A stretch of 64,000 nucleotides of DNA from Cyanobium sp. N.Huapi 1H5 (GCF_024345535.1 NZ_JAGQBH010000001.1:682001-746000), one strand, 5' to 3'. Shown: positions 9,529-18,640, counted from the stretch's first letter. The notes: generated by a model from the sequence alone, not told the origin. Numbers and translations are program-made.

Positions 9529-10869
9529 ATGGCCAGGATGTCTTCCCGCTCCAGCCGGCCGTCCCGCCTGCCCCGCCGCCAGGCCCTGCGGCTGCTGGCC
9601 GCCCCGTTCGCCCTCGCCCTGGCGGCCGGGGCCTGCGCCCGGCCGCCCGCGTCCGGCCGGGGCAAGGTGCTCAACGTCTGGACCCTGGATCTGGCGCCCC
9701 GCTTCAACGACTACATGGGGCGGGTGATCGCCGCCTGGGAGCACGCCCATCCCGGCGTGACGGTGCGCTGGACCGACGTGCCCTGGGGCTCGGTGGAACG
9801 CAAGCTGCTGGCCTCGGTGTTCGCCCGCACCGCCCCTGATCTGGTCAACCTCAACCCCAACTTCGCCGCCAACCTGGCCAGCAAGGGCGGCCTGCGGGAC
9901 CTCATCCCCCTGCTTCCCCCCGAGGCCGCCGAGCGCTACCTGGCCGGCATCTGGACCTCCGGCCAGCAGGGGGGCGAGCAGTTCGGCATTCCCTGGTACC
10001 TGACGGCCCGGGTGACGATCGCCAACCGCCGGCTGCTGCAGAAGGCCGGCCTGGCCGCCCCGCCGCGTCGCTGGGAGGAGGTGCCGGCCTATGCCGAGGC
10101 CGTCCGGCGCCGCACCGGCCGCTACGCCCTGTTCGTCACCGTGGTGCCCGACGACTCCGGCGAGCTGATGGAGGCGCTGGTGCAGATGGGGGTGCGGCTG
10201 CTGGACGAGCGCCAGCGGGCGGCGTTCAACAGCCCCGCCGGCCGCCGGGCCTTCGCCTTCTGGAGCGATCTCTACCGTCGCGGCCTGCTGCCGCGGGAGG
10301 TGGTGAGCCAGGGGTACCGGCGGGCGATCGAGCTTTACCAGGCCGGGGACCTGGCCCAGGTGGCCAGCGGCCCGGATTTCCTGCGCAACCTGCAGACCAA
10401 TGCCCCCGGCATCGCCGCCACCTCCGCCCCCTTCCCGCCCCTGACCGGGGCCAGCGGCGAGGCCAACGTGGCGGTGATGAACCTGGTGGTGCCGCGCCAG
10501 AGCGCCATGGCGCCGGAGGCGGTGAGCTTCGCCCTGTTCCTGAGCAACGCGGCCAACCAGCTGGCCTTCGCCGAGGAGGCCCGGGTGCTGCCCTCCTCCC
10601 GGGGCGCCCTGGCGAGCCTGGAGGGGCGGCTGCGGGCGGCGGTGCCCGCCGACGGCCAGGAGCGGCTGGTCCACAGCGCCCGGCTGCTCTCGATCGAGAC
10701 CCTGGCCGCGGCGCGGGTGCTGGTGCCGGCGACCCCGGGGGTGAAGCGGCTGCAGGCGATCCTCTACACCCAGCTGCAGCGGGCGATGCTGGGGCAGCTC
10801 GACAGCGATGCCGCCCTGGCGGAGGCCGAGAGGCAGTGGAACAGCTACGCCGAGGCCCGCTGGCCCTGA
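9529..10869 (+). CDS. Extracellular solute-binding lipoprotein, sugar ABC transporter type
   Basis: This 446-residue protein has an N-terminal export signal with a twin-arginine ('RLPRRQALRLLAAP') and a Cys after 'LAAGA' that fits a lipobox loosely, so export by Tat and lipid anchoring are possible. The mature part resembles family 1 (MalE/UgpB-like) solute-binding proteins: 'LNVWTLDLAPRFNDYMGRVI', 'APDLVNLNPNFAANLA' and 'FGIPWYLTARVTIANRRLL'. No permease or ATPase gene is nearby, and the gene sits 3 bases after mreD, so it may serve a transporter encoded elsewhere or have an envelope role. Start is the ATG at 9529; a second ATG at 9538 is possible. Confidence 0.82.
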   Translation: MARMSSRSSRPSRLPRRQALRLLAAPFALALAAGACARPPASGRGKVLNVWTLDLAPRFNDYMGRVIAAWEHAHPGVTVRWTDVPWGSVERKLLASVFARTAPDLVNLNPNFAANLASKGGLRDLIPLLPPEAAERYLAGIWTSGQQGGEQFGIPWYLTARVTIANRRLLQKAGLAAPPRRWEEVPAYAEAVRRRTGRYALFVTVVPDDSGELMEALVQMGVRLLDERQRAAFNSPAGRRAFAFWSDLYRRGLLPREVVSQGYRRAIELYQAGDLAQVASGPDFLRNLQTNAPGIAATSAPFPPLTGASGEANVAVMNLVVPRQSAMAPEAVSFALFLSNAANQLAFAEEARVLPSSRGALASLEGRLRAAVPADGQERLVHSARLLSIETLAAARVLVPATPGVKRLQAILYTQLQRAMLGQLDSDAALAEAERQWNSYAEARWP

Positions 10870-11008
10870 GGCCGCCGGCGGCGGGACTGGCACCCTGAAG
10901 AAATGTTGTAAATCGGCCAGAGGCCAGCTGCCGGAACCGATTCCGTGCTCACGGCCCGAAACGGCGTCGCGTTATGGTTGCGATTCTTCATCCGGTCGGA
11001 CAGGAGCG

Positions 11009-11893
11009 ATGCCCACGCCTTCGGTCGCATCCTCTGCATCCTCAGCCTCCCCGTTCACCGACGGGGCTGACCTGCAGGAAACCTCCGGTGGTGGTTCGCT
11101 CGCCCAGCAGCCCGCGTCTCCCCCTCCCTCCGACCAGCAGCCCGCCCAGCCGATCGCCACCCTGCTTGTGGTCGACGATGAGGCCGCCGTGCGCCGGGTG
11201 CTGCTGATGCGCCTGCAGCTGGCCGGTTACCGGGTCCTGTGCGCCGAGGACGGCGAGGAGGCCCTGGCCCTGTTCCACAAGGAGCAGCCCGACCTGGTGG
11301 TCCTCGACGTGATGCTGCCGAAGCTGGACGGCTTCGCCGTCTGCAGGCGGCTGCGGGCCGAATCCTGCGTGCCGATCATCTTCCTCTCCGCCCTCGATGC
11401 CATCGCCGAGCGGGTGGCGGGTCTGGACCTCGGCGCCGACGACTACCTGCCCAAGCCCTTCAGCCCCAAGGAGCTGGAGGCCCGCATCTCCACGATTCTG
11501 CGACGCATGGGCCGGGGAGCCGCCACCAGCGAGCCGCGGGAACTGCCCACCGGCTCCGGCGTGCTGCGGGTGGGGGATCTGGTGGTCGACACCAACCGCC
11601 GCCAGGTGACCCGCGAGGGACAGCGCATCGCCCTCACCTACACCGAATTCAGCCTGCTGGAGCTGCTGTTCCGCGAGCCGGGACGGGTGGTGCCCCGGGC
11701 CGAGATCCTCGAGCAGCTCTGGGGCTATCCGCCGCGCCGGGCTGCCGACCTGCGGGTGGTGGATGTCTACGTGGCGCGGCTGCGCGGCAAGCTCGAACCC
11801 GACCCCCGCAACCCCGAGCTGATCCTCACGGTGCGCGGCACGGGCTACGCCTCCCAGCGCATGGGCGAGGGAACCCTGGCCGCCGCCGGCTGA
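11009..11893 (+). CDS. rpaB: OmpR-type response regulator RpaB (Ycf27)
   Basis: The 294-residue protein starts with a ~50-residue Ser/Pro/Ala-rich extension, then a receiver domain ('TLLVVDDEAAVRRVL', phospho-Asp in 'LVVLDVMLPKLDGF', 'FLSALDAIAERVAG', Lys in 'DDYLPKPFSPKELEARI') and an OmpR-type winged helix ('LTYTEFSLLELLF', 'VVDVYVARLRGKLEPDP', 'ILTVRGTGY'). This pattern matches RpaB/Ycf27 rather than RpaA. RpaB is the essential regulator of high-light and photosystem genes, working with the kinase NblS. AGGAG at 11002-11006 precedes the ATG at 11009 closely. A TATGGT hexamer at 10973-10978 could be its -10 box. Confidence 0.9.
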   Translation: MPTPSVASSASSASPFTDGADLQETSGGGSLAQQPASPPPSDQQPAQPIATLLVVDDEAAVRRVLLMRLQLAGYRVLCAEDGEEALALFHKEQPDLVVLDVMLPKLDGFAVCRRLRAESCVPIIFLSALDAIAERVAGLDLGADDYLPKPFSPKELEARISTILRRMGRGAATSEPRELPTGSGVLRVGDLVVDTNRRQVTREGQRIALTYTEFSLLELLFREPGRVVPRAEILEQLWGYPPRRAADLRVVDVYVARLRGKLEPDPRNPELILTVRGTGYASQRMGEGTLAAAG

Positions 11894-11965
11894 ACCGCGC
11901 CCGCCAGCCGATGCCGGCCGGTCCTGCAGGATGGGCAGCGACCCTTCTCCATCGCCCTCCCTGCC

Positions 11966-13486
11966 TTGTCGGATCTGCGTGAGACCCGTCTGGAGAAAGC
12001 CCGCAGCCTGGAGGCCCTCGGCCGGGCTCCCTATGCGCTCGGCTTCGCCCCCAGCCACCGCACCGCCGAGCTGCAGCAGGCCCATGCCGACCTGCCTAAC
12101 GGCGAGGAGCGGGCCGTGGCGGTGGCGGTGGCGGGCCGGGTGATGACCCGGCGGGTGATGGGCAAGCTTGCCTTCTTCACCATCGCCGACGAAACCGGTC
12201 CGATCCAGCTGTTCATCGAGAAGGCCACCCTGCTGGCGGCCCACCCGGACGAGCCCGAGGCCTTCGCCCAGATCACCTCCCTGGTGGATGGCGGCGACTG
12301 GATCGGCGTGCACGGCAGCCTGCGTCGCACCGACCGGGGCGAGCTCTCGGTGAAGGTGACCGACTGGGTGATGCTCTCCAAGGCGCTCCAGCCCCTGCCC
12401 GACAAGTGGCATGGCCTGGCGGACGTGGAGAAGCGCTACCGCCAGCGCTACCTCGACCTGATCGTCTCGCCCCACACCCGCGAGACCTTCCGCCGCCGGG
12501 CGCGGCTGGTGAGCGCCATGCGCCGCTGGCTCGACGAGCGCGGCTTCCTGGAGATCGAGACGCCCGTCCTGCAGACCGAGGCCGGCGGCGCCGACGCCCG
12601 CCCCTTCGCCACCCACCACAACGCCCTCGACCTGCCCCTCACCCTGCGCATCGCCACGGAGCTGCACCTCAAGCGGCTGGTGGTGGGGGGCTTTGAGCGG
12701 GTCTACGAGCTGGGGCGCATCTTCCGCAACGAGGGGGTGAGCACCCGCCACAACCCCGAGTTCACCTCGGTGGAGATTTACCAGGCCTTCGCCGATTACC
12801 ACACGATGATGGACCTCACCGAGCAGCTGCTGGCCGCAGCCTGCCTGGAGGTCTGCGGCGACACGCGCCTCACCTATCAGGGGGAGGCGATCGACCTCAC
12901 CCCGCCCTGGCGCCGGGTCACCATGCACGAGCTGGTGGAGCAGGCCACCGGCCTGGATTTCAGCGGCTTCAGCGACCGCGCCGAGGCGGTGGCGGCGATG
13001 GAGGCCGCCGGCCTGGCGGCCCCCGAGGCGGCCGACAGCGTCGGCCGGCTGCTGGTGGAGGCCTTCGAGCAGGCGGTGGAGACCACCCTGGTGCAGCCCA
13101 CCTTCGTGATGGATTACCCGGTGGAGAACTCGCCCCTGGCCCGGGCCCACCGCAGCAAGCCGGGGCTGGTGGAGCGCTTCGAGCTGTTCATCGTCGGGCG
13201 GGAGACGGCCAACGCTTTCAGCGAGCTGATCGACCCGCTGGATCAGCGGGCCAGGCTCGAGCTGCAGCAGCTGCGCCGCCAGGCGGGGGACCCCGAAGCC
13301 CAGACGGTGGACGAGGATTTTCTGCACGCCCTGGAGGTGGGCATGCCCCCCACCGGCGGCCTCGGCATCGGCATCGACCGCCTCGCCATGCTGCTCACCG
13401 ACAGCCCCTCGATCCGCGACGTGATCGCCTTCCCCCTGCTGCGCCCGGAGGCCCGCAACCAGGCCGGAACCGACGCAGTGGGATAA
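11966..13486 (+). CDS. lysS: Lysyl-tRNA synthetase, class II
   Basis: The 506-residue enzyme has the OB-fold anticodon domain ('[20 protein letters not shown]') and class II core: motif 1 ending '[10 protein letters not shown]', motif 2 '[24 protein letters not shown]', and motif 3 '[13 protein letters not shown]'. It charges tRNA-Lys. The start is a TTG at 11966, giving '[18 protein letters not shown]', which matches the usual N-terminus of cyanobacterial LysS; no ATG is available at that place. It lies 72 bases after rpaB. Confidence 0.95.
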   Translation: MSDLRETRLEKARSLEALGRAPYALGFAPSHRTAELQQAHADLPNGEERAVAVAVAGRVMTRRVMGKLAFFTIADETGPIQLFIEKATLLAAHPDEPEAFAQITSLVDGGDWIGVHGSLRRTDRGELSVKVTDWVMLSKALQPLPDKWHGLADVEKRYRQRYLDLIVSPHTRETFRRRARLVSAMRRWLDERGFLEIETPVLQTEAGGADARPFATHHNALDLPLTLRIATELHLKRLVVGGFERVYELGRIFRNEGVSTRHNPEFTSVEIYQAFADYHTMMDLTEQLLAAACLEVCGDTRLTYQGEAIDLTPPWRRVTMHELVEQATGLDFSGFSDRAEAVAAMEAAGLAAPEAADSVGRLLVEAFEQAVETTLVQPTFVMDYPVENSPLARAHRSKPGLVERFELFIVGRETANAFSELIDPLDQRARLELQQLRRQAGDPEAQTVDEDFLHALEVGMPPTGGLGIGIDRLAMLLTDSPSIRDVIAFPLLRPEARNQAGTDAVG

Positions 13487-13524
13487 TGGTCCCCAGTAGG
13501 CCTTCTCCCCCTCGGGGCTCTGGT

Positions 13525-13788
13525 ATGAGTGGTGAGCGCGTCGGTTTTCGCTTTCAACACGCCGATGCTGTGGTGAAGCGCAATCCCCAGGGGCGATCTC
13601 GCCGTGGCTGGGTCATGGAGCCCGTGGAGCAGACCACCAGCCGGGGCACCAAGATGCCCGCCTACCGCATCCGCTGGCGGGACAGTGAACGTCCGGAGAT
13701 CGTGCTGCAGCACATGCTCATCGCCGATCCCGACCCCACCCCGCCGCCCGAGGGCGTGAGCCTGGTGCCGCCGGCCCCCAAGAAGTAG
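13525..13788 (+). CDS. Conserved small cyanobacterial protein of unknown function
   Basis: The 87-residue protein 'MSGERVGFRFQHADAVVKRN...' is basic in its first half and Pro-rich at its end ('PDPTPPPEGVSLVPPAPKK'). A central 'YRIRWRDSERPEIVLQHML' could be a small beta-sheet. It has no membrane segment or recognised catalytic motif. The ATG at 13525 is chosen because the upstream in-frame ATG at 13486 overlaps the lysS stop and adds Pro/Ser-rich sequence. I do not recognise a function. It converges on the ydcF-like gene with 3 bases between. Confidence 0.7.
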   Translation: MSGERVGFRFQHADAVVKRNPQGRSRRGWVMEPVEQTTSRGTKMPAYRIRWRDSERPEIVLQHMLIADPDPTPPPEGVSLVPPAPKK

Positions 13789-13791
13789 CGC

Positions 13792-14592
13792 TCAGACCCA
13801 GCCCCGCAGCCGGTAGGCCAGCAGGCCGAGGTGTTCACGCATGGCCGTGGTGGTGAGCACCAGGGCTTCGGCGCTGGGCAGCACCCCCATCACGGTGCCC
13901 GCCAGGGTGGGGGTGCCGAAGGAGCGCCGCTCGGGCAGCTGGAAGTCGCACGCCACCGGGATGATCCGCAGGTCCGGGGCGGCCCGGCGCAGGGTGGCCA
14001 GCGAACGGGGCAGGTGGGTGGCGCTGGTGACCAGCAGCAGGGAGTTCCAGCCCCGCTGCCGGGCCACCCGCACCAGGGCGCCGGCCTCCTCGCCGGTGTT
14101 GCGCCCCTCCTCGCTGGTCACGATCCGGTCGGCCGCCACCCCCAGGCTGGTGGCCAGGGCCTTGGCCAGCCGCGCCTCGCCGGCCGCCGGATCGTTGGCC
14201 ATGAAGGTGACCTTGCCGCCGGTCACCAGCAGCCAGGGGGCCTTGCCCTCCCGCATCAGGGCCACGGCCCGCAGCAGCCGGTCGCCGGCCTCGTTCACCT
14301 CCACCCCCTGGCGGGGCGGCAGGGCGGGCCGCAGGCCGCCCCCCAGCACCAGCACCGCATCGGCGCTGGGGATCGGCGACGGCGTCAGCCGGGCGGCCCG
14401 CTCCTCCAGGCTCCAGACCAGCTGCCGGCTCAGCAGGGGGGTGGCCGCCAGCCAGAGCAGGGCGATGCCCACCCCGGAGAGCACCGGGCCGAAGCGGCGC
14501 TGGCCCCCCAGCAGGCCGGCGATCTGGAGCAGCAGGGCCAGGCCGAGGGGGTAGAGGCCGAGCGGCAGCAGTTTGGAGAGCAGGAAACCCAT
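13792..14592 (-). CDS. YdcF/ElyC family (DUF218) membrane protein
   Basis: The 266-residue protein has two N-terminal membrane helices, followed by a DUF218 domain with 'ADAVLVLGGGLRP', 'WLLVTGGKVTF', 'SEEGRNTGEEAGALV' and 'LLLVTSATHLPRSLATLRR'. ElyC of E. coli belongs to this family and affects undecaprenyl-phosphate use in envelope synthesis; SanA is another relative. The biochemical activity is not settled. It is the last gene of a leftward series that begins with egtB (gap of 10 bases to the preceding coiled-coil gene), so co-transcription is likely. Confidence 0.87.
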   Translation of the reverse strand: MGFLLSKLLPLGLYPLGLALLLQIAGLLGGQRRFGPVLSGVGIALLWLAATPLLSRQLVWSLEERAARLTPSPIPSADAVLVLGGGLRPALPPRQGVEVNEAGDRLLRAVALMREGKAPWLLVTGGKVTFMANDPAAGEARLAKALATSLGVAADRIVTSEEGRNTGEEAGALVRVARQRGWNSLLLVTSATHLPRSLATLRRAAPDLRIIPVACDFQLPERRSFGTPTLAGTVMGVLPSAEALVLTTTAMREHLGLLAYRLRGWV

Positions 14593-14602
14593 GGGGCGGG
14601 GT

Positions 14603-15088
14603 TCAGCGCTGGCTGCGGCGCTTCAGCTCCTGCAGCTCCTGCTGGGCCTCGAAATGGGCCCAGTCGGCCTCCAGGTCGGGGGTGGGGGCGGCGCCGGGGC
14701 GGGGCCGGGTGGTGAGCTCGGCCAGTTCCTGCTCCACGCCGGCGAAGCGCTGGCCCAGATCGGCCAGGGCGCGCCAGCGGTGGCGTCCCTGGTCCATCAG
14801 CCCGGTCACATGCTGCTCGGCCCGGCCGGCCAGGTCCTCGGCGCCGGCGGCCCGGGCCCGGCCGGTGCGCTCCTGCCACTGGCGGATCTCCTCGGCCAGC
14901 CGCAGCAGTTCGCGCCGCTGCTCCTGGGCCTGCTGGCGCAGGCGCACCCGTTCCGCCAGCAGCTGCCGCTGGCGGTCGCGGGCGGCCTGCTCCCGCAGCA
15001 GCTCCTCCTGCTGGGGATTGGTGCGCAGGAAGCCCTCCAGCTGCTGATCCAGCCGCGCCTCCAGTTCCTCCAGCCAGCTGCTGCTCAT
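14603..15088 (-). CDS. Coiled-coil cyanobacterial protein of unknown function (possibly TIGR04376)
   Basis: The 161-residue product, starting 'MSSSWLEELEARLDQQLEGF', is strongly helical and charged, with a long Gln/Arg/Glu coiled coil at about residues 28-85. It has no membrane segment and no catalytic motif. It resembles, from memory, a cyanobacteria-restricted family (TIGR04376), but this needs a profile search. The ATG at 15088 overlaps the stop of the preceding small gene by 4 bases (ATGA), so the two are probably translated together. Reading the frame further upstream gives no conserved sequence. Confidence 0.7.
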   Translation of the reverse strand: MSSSWLEELEARLDQQLEGFLRTNPQQEELLREQAARDRQRQLLAERVRLRQQAQEQRRELLRLAEEIRQWQERTGRARAAGAEDLAGRAEQHVTGLMDQGRHRWRALADLGQRFAGVEQELAELTTRPRPGAAPTPDLEADWAHFEAQQELQELKRRSQR

Positions 15089-15321
15089 GGCACCGGTTCG
15101 CCGGGGGCGCGGGTGATCAGGGGCGCCTCGATCTCCTCCTGCAGGGGGGTGATGGCCGCCTCCCGCGAGCGCAGCAGCAGCTGGGTGAGCCGGGCGATGG
15201 CCCCTTCGCCCAGGTCCTGCTCGCCGATGCGGTCGAAGGCCCGGCGGTAGAGATCCTCGAGTTCCTCGATCAGCCCCTCGCGCACCCCGCGCATCGACTG
15301 ACGCTGCTCCTCCCTGCTCAT
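15085..15321 (-). CDS. Small conserved helical protein
   Basis: A 78-residue acidic, mostly helical protein ('MSREEQRQSMRGVREGLIEELEDLYRRAF...'). It overlaps egtD by 4 bases upstream and the coiled-coil gene by 4 bases downstream, so it is locked into the egtB-egtD operon by translational coupling. No motif tells its role. Its consistent overlaps on both sides argue that it is a real gene and not a chance frame. Confidence 0.68.
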   Translation of the reverse strand: MSREEQRQSMRGVREGLIEELEDLYRRAFDRIGEQDLGEGAIARLTQLLLRSREAAITPLQEEIEAPLITRAPGEPVP

Positions 15322-16289
15322 GGCGTGCTCCGGTGCTGTTCCGAGTCTGCCTGCACCAGCAGGTGCAGGGCGAAATCGCCGGCGGCATCGCTCCAGCGGC
15401 CCGCCCCCCGCCAGCCGGCTTCAGCGGCCAGGGCCAGGAAGGCCTCGGGGGCGTACTTGTGGCTGTACTCGGTGATCAGCGGCTCGCCGGCCGCGAACGG
15501 CCAGGACCGCCCCGCCAGATGCACGGTGAGCTCTCGGCGGCTCACCAGGGCCATGGCGATGCGGGACTGGCCGGCCTCCCACCAGGCCCGGTAGTGGAAG
15601 TCGTCGGGGTGGAAATCGCCCTCCAGATCCCGGTTGAGCCGGGTCAGCAGGTTGCGGGCGAAGGCCTCCGACCAGCCGGCGGCGTCGTTGTAGGCCGCCT
15701 CCAGTCGCTCCACCGCCTTGGGCTGGTCGATGCCGATCAGCAGGCGGCTCTCCGGCCCCAGCAGCCGGCGGAACTGGCGCAGCAGGTCTTGGGCGCCGGC
15801 GGGGTCGAAGTTGCCGATCGAACTGCCCGGGTAGAAGCCCAGCCGGCCGTGGCCCGCCAGGGCGGGGTGGTCGGGCAGCTGCTCCAGGCGGCTGTAGTCG
15901 CAGCAGATGCCGAGCACCGGCAGCTCCGGATGGCGTTGCTGCAGGGCCCGGCAGGCGGGGGCCAGGTGGTCGGCGCTGATGTCGAGGGCGACATAGGCGG
16001 CCGGCTCCAGGGCGCTGAGCAGGGGGCTCACCTTGCGGGCGCTGCCGGCCCCGAACTCCACCACCACCCCGGGCCCGAGGGCGGCGGCCAGCTCGGGCGC
16101 CCGCGCCTCCAGCAGGGCCGTCTCGGTGCGGGTGAGGCCGTACTCCGGCTGCTCGCAGATCGCCTCGAACAGGCGGGACCCCTCGGCGTCGTACAGCAGC
16201 CAGGCCGGCAGCTGCTTCGGGCGGCGGCCCATGCCATCGATCACCAGCCGGGCCATGTCGGCCGGCTCGGGATGGAGGTCGATCAGCAT
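15318..16289 (-). CDS. egtD: L-histidine N(alpha)-methyltransferase EgtD
   Basis: The 323-residue enzyme makes hercynine (trimethyl-histidine) from histidine and three SAM, the first step of ergothioneine synthesis. Family signatures are 'ELPAWLLYDAEGSRLFEAI'-type N-terminus (here 'KQLPAWLLYDAEGSRLFEA'), 'PEYGLTRTETALLE', the SAM site 'VVEFGAGSARKVSPLL', 'YVALDISADHL', and 'GFYPGSSIGNFDP'. Start is the ATG at 16289, 7 bases inside the end of egtB, so the two are coupled. The longer upstream frame is only antisense or out-of-frame egtB sequence. Confidence 0.94.
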   Translation of the reverse strand: MLIDLHPEPADMARLVIDGMGRRPKQLPAWLLYDAEGSRLFEAICEQPEYGLTRTETALLEARAPELAAALGPGVVVEFGAGSARKVSPLLSALEPAAYVALDISADHLAPACRALQQRHPELPVLGICCDYSRLEQLPDHPALAGHGRLGFYPGSSIGNFDPAGAQDLLRQFRRLLGPESRLLIGIDQPKAVERLEAAYNDAAGWSEAFARNLLTRLNRDLEGDFHPDDFHYRAWWEAGQSRIAMALVSRRELTVHLAGRSWPFAAGEPLITEYSHKYAPEAFLALAAEAGWRGAGRWSDAAGDFALHLLVQADSEQHRSTP

Positions 16290-17533
16290 GGGGTGCCGGT
16301 ACGGTCGACAGCGCCGTCGCGGGCCAGCCGCAGCCCGGCGGCCATCCAGCGGCAGTGGGGCCCGAAAAAGTTGCGGTAGGTGGGGCGGGCGTGGCCCGCC
16401 GGGGTGAGGAAGCAGCTGCCGCGGAGCACGAACTGGGAGGACATGAACTTGCCGTTGTATTCCCCGACGGCACCGGGAGCGGGGCGGAAGCCCGGGTAGG
16501 GCCGGTAGGGGCTGGCGGTCCATTGCCAGAGGGCGCCGAAGGCCTGGGGCAGGGGGCGGCCGTCCGGTTGGGCGGCTTCCGCCACCACCAGCTCCCATTC
16601 GGCTTCGCTCGGCAGCCGGCCGCCGCTCCAGCGGGCGAAGGCATCGGCCTCGAACCAGCTGACGTGCCGCACGGGCGCCTGGGGGTGCCGCGGCCGGCGG
16701 CCCGCCAGGCTGAATTCCCATTCGCCGCGCCAGTAGCGCGGTGCGCACCAGCCGTGCTGCTGCACCAGCGCCCAGCCCTCGCTCATCCACAGCTCCGGCC
16801 GCCGGTAGCCGTCATCGGCGATGAAGGCGGCGTAGGCCTCGTTGGACACCAGGGTTTCGGCGAGGCTGAAGGGCTCCAGCCACTGGCGGTGGCGGGGGGA
16901 CTCGTTGTCGAAGTGGAAGCCAGCGCCGGCGTGGCCGATCTCCACCAGGCCGCCGGGGTGGGAGCGCCAGCCGCCGGCGGTGTCCGCTGCCCCGGCGCCG
17001 GGGGGCTCGACGCCATAGGCGGGCTCCAGGGGGTTGCGGCTGAAGCCGTCCAGCAGATCCATCAGCAGCAGCTCCTGGTGCTGCTGCTCGTGCTGCAGCC
17101 CCAGCTCCACCAGCTCCAGCAGCGGGGCGGCGGCCTCGGCGGGGCCCCGGTCCAGCTCCAGCAGCAGCGTCTCCAGCCCGGCGTCGACGCGCCGGCGCCA
17201 GGCCAGCACCTCGCCGATGGCCGGCCGGGTGAGCAGACCCCGTTCGGGGCGGGGGTGGCGGCTGCCGACCGCCTCGTAATAGGAATTGAACAGGTGGCCC
17301 CAGCGGCGATCGGGCGTGGCGTGGCCCGGCAGGTGGGGTTCCAGCAGGAAGGTTTCGAAGAACCAGGTGGTATGGCCCAGGTGCCACTTGGCGGGGCTGG
17401 CATCGGCCATGCCCTGGAGGCAGAGGTCCTCCGGTTCCAGACCCTGGATCAGGCGTTCACTGTGCTGGCGGACCGCCTGGAGCCGTTGCAGGAGGCAGGT
17501 GATGTCCGCCGGCGCGTGTGCCCTGGAGCCCAT
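16283..17533 (-). CDS. egtB: Ergothioneine sulfoxide synthase EgtB
   Basis: The 416-residue iron enzyme joins hercynine to a cysteine-derived thiol with O2. The N-terminal DinB-like domain gives the three-His iron site: 'KWHLGHTTWFFE' and the HX3HXE motif 'QHEQQHQE'. The C-terminal FGE-sulfatase domain shows 'ISWFEADAFARW'-type sequence (here 'VSWFEADAFARWSGGRLPSEAEWE'; split 'RLPSEAEWELV') and ends 'RPTYRNFFGPHCRW'. No egtA or egtC is near, so the thiol donor may be cysteine itself, in line with the cysteine synthase gene next door, or the missing genes lie elsewhere. Start is the ATG at 17533. Confidence 0.92.
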   Translation of the reverse strand: MGSRAHAPADITCLLQRLQAVRQHSERLIQGLEPEDLCLQGMADASPAKWHLGHTTWFFETFLLEPHLPGHATPDRRWGHLFNSYYEAVGSRHPRPERGLLTRPAIGEVLAWRRRVDAGLETLLLELDRGPAEAAAPLLELVELGLQHEQQHQELLLMDLLDGFSRNPLEPAYGVEPPGAGAADTAGGWRSHPGGLVEIGHAGAGFHFDNESPRHRQWLEPFSLAETLVSNEAYAAFIADDGYRRPELWMSEGWALVQQHGWCAPRYWRGEWEFSLAGRRPRHPQAPVRHVSWFEADAFARWSGGRLPSEAEWELVVAEAAQPDGRPLPQAFGALWQWTASPYRPYPGFRPAPGAVGEYNGKFMSSQFVLRGSCFLTPAGHARPTYRNFFGPHCRWMAAGLRLARDGAVDRTGTPC

Positions 17534-17593
17534 GGTCCTGCCGTCCTCTGGGGCCGACCATAGGGATGTTCCCTACGATCCGGCCACGCAGCG

Positions 17594-18640
17594 ATGGAGA
17601 AGGCCAGCCGCATGGGAGCCCACAGCGACGGCATGAGCACCGGGATCACCGAGGGCTTCAGCGGGGCGGTCGGCGGAACGCCGCTCATCCGGCTCCATGC
17701 CCTCAGCGCCCTCACCGGCTGCGAGATTCTGGGCAAGGCGGAATTCATGAACCCCGGCGGGTCGGTGAAGGACCGGGCCGCCCTGGGCATCCTCCAGGAG
17801 GCGGAAGCCAGCGGCCAACTGAAGCCGGGGGGCACGGTGGTGGAGGGGACCGCCGGCAACACCGGCATCGGCCTCACCCACCTCTGCAATGCCCGCGGCT
17901 ACCGCTGCCTGATCGTCATCCCCGAGACCCAGTCGGCGGAGAAGATCGGCCTGCTGCGCAGCCTCGGTGCCGAGGTGCGCACGGTGCCCGCGGTGCCCTA
18001 CAGCGACCCGGCCAACTATGTGCGCCTCTCGGGCCGCATCGCCGAGGAGACCCCCGGCGCCGTGTGGGCGAACCAGTTCGACAACCTCGCCAACCGGCGG
18101 GCCCATTACGGCAGCACCGGGCCGGAGATCTGGCAGCAGACCGGGGGCCGGCTGGATGCCTGGGTGGCCGCCACCGGCACCGGCGGCACCTACGCCGGGG
18201 TGGCCCTCTATCTCAAGGAGCAGGATCCCAGGGTCCGCTGCGTCCTGGCCGATCCCTGCGGCAGCGCCCTCTACAGCTGGGCCACTGATGGCACCCTCAA
18301 GAGCGAGGGCAACTCGATCACCGAGGGCATCGGCAACAGCCGCGTCACCGCCAACCTGGAGGGGGCGCCGATCGATGACGCGGTGCGGATCGACGACCCC
18401 ATGGCCCTGCGCACGATCTACGGCCTGCTCTGGCAGGAGGGCCTGTTCATGGGCGGATCGGTGGGGATCAACGTGGCGGCGGCGGTGGAGACGGCCCGGC
18501 GCCTGGGCCCCGGCCATCGCATCGTCACCGTCCTGTGTGACAGCGGCGATCGCTACCGCTCCCGCCTCTACGACCAGGACTGGCTGGCGGGCCGCGGCCT
18601 CGAGCAGCCCCAGCGCACCGGCACGGCCCTGATCCCATGA
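17594..18640 (+). CDS. cysK: Cysteine synthase (O-acetylserine sulfhydrylase), CysK-like
   Basis: A 348-residue PLP enzyme of the cysteine synthase/CBS family. The PLP lysine is in 'NPGGSVKDRAALG', the substrate loop is 'EGTAGNTGIGL', the phosphate cup 'ATGTGGTYAGVALYL', and the PLP-ring Ser/Cys region 'TVLCDSGDRYRS'. It makes cysteine from O-acetylserine and sulfide. Starts at 17594, 17612 and 17633 are all possible; the last, 'MSTGITEGFSGAVGGTPLIR', begins right at the conserved part. It is divergent from egtB with 60 bases between, and its stop overlaps the next gene (ATGA). Confidence 0.9.
   Translation: MEKASRMGAHSDGMSTGITEGFSGAVGGTPLIRLHALSALTGCEILGKAEFMNPGGSVKDRAALGILQEAEASGQLKPGGTVVEGTAGNTGIGLTHLCNARGYRCLIVIPETQSAEKIGLLRSLGAEVRTVPAVPYSDPANYVRLSGRIAEETPGAVWANQFDNLANRRAHYGSTGPEIWQQTGGRLDAWVAATGTGGTYAGVALYLKEQDPRVRCVLADPCGSALYSWATDGTLKSEGNSITEGIGNSRVTANLEGAPIDDAVRIDDPMALRTIYGLLWQEGLFMGGSVGINVAAAVETARRLGPGHRIVTVLCDSGDRYRSRLYDQDWLAGRGLEQPQRTGTALIP

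Noticed and set aside
8299-10893. Very long open frames on the minus strand, here 864 codons, and similar ones at 11.0-13.3, 44.1-45.9 and 52.5-56.0 kb
   Set aside because: They are shadows of high-GC genes on the other strand: low-complexity Gly/Pro/Ala/His/Gln sequence, no domains, no ribosome sites.
10903-10918. Possible HLR1 half site upstream of rpaB
   Set aside because: Only one TTTACA half on the minus strand is present; the second direct repeat at the right spacing is missing.
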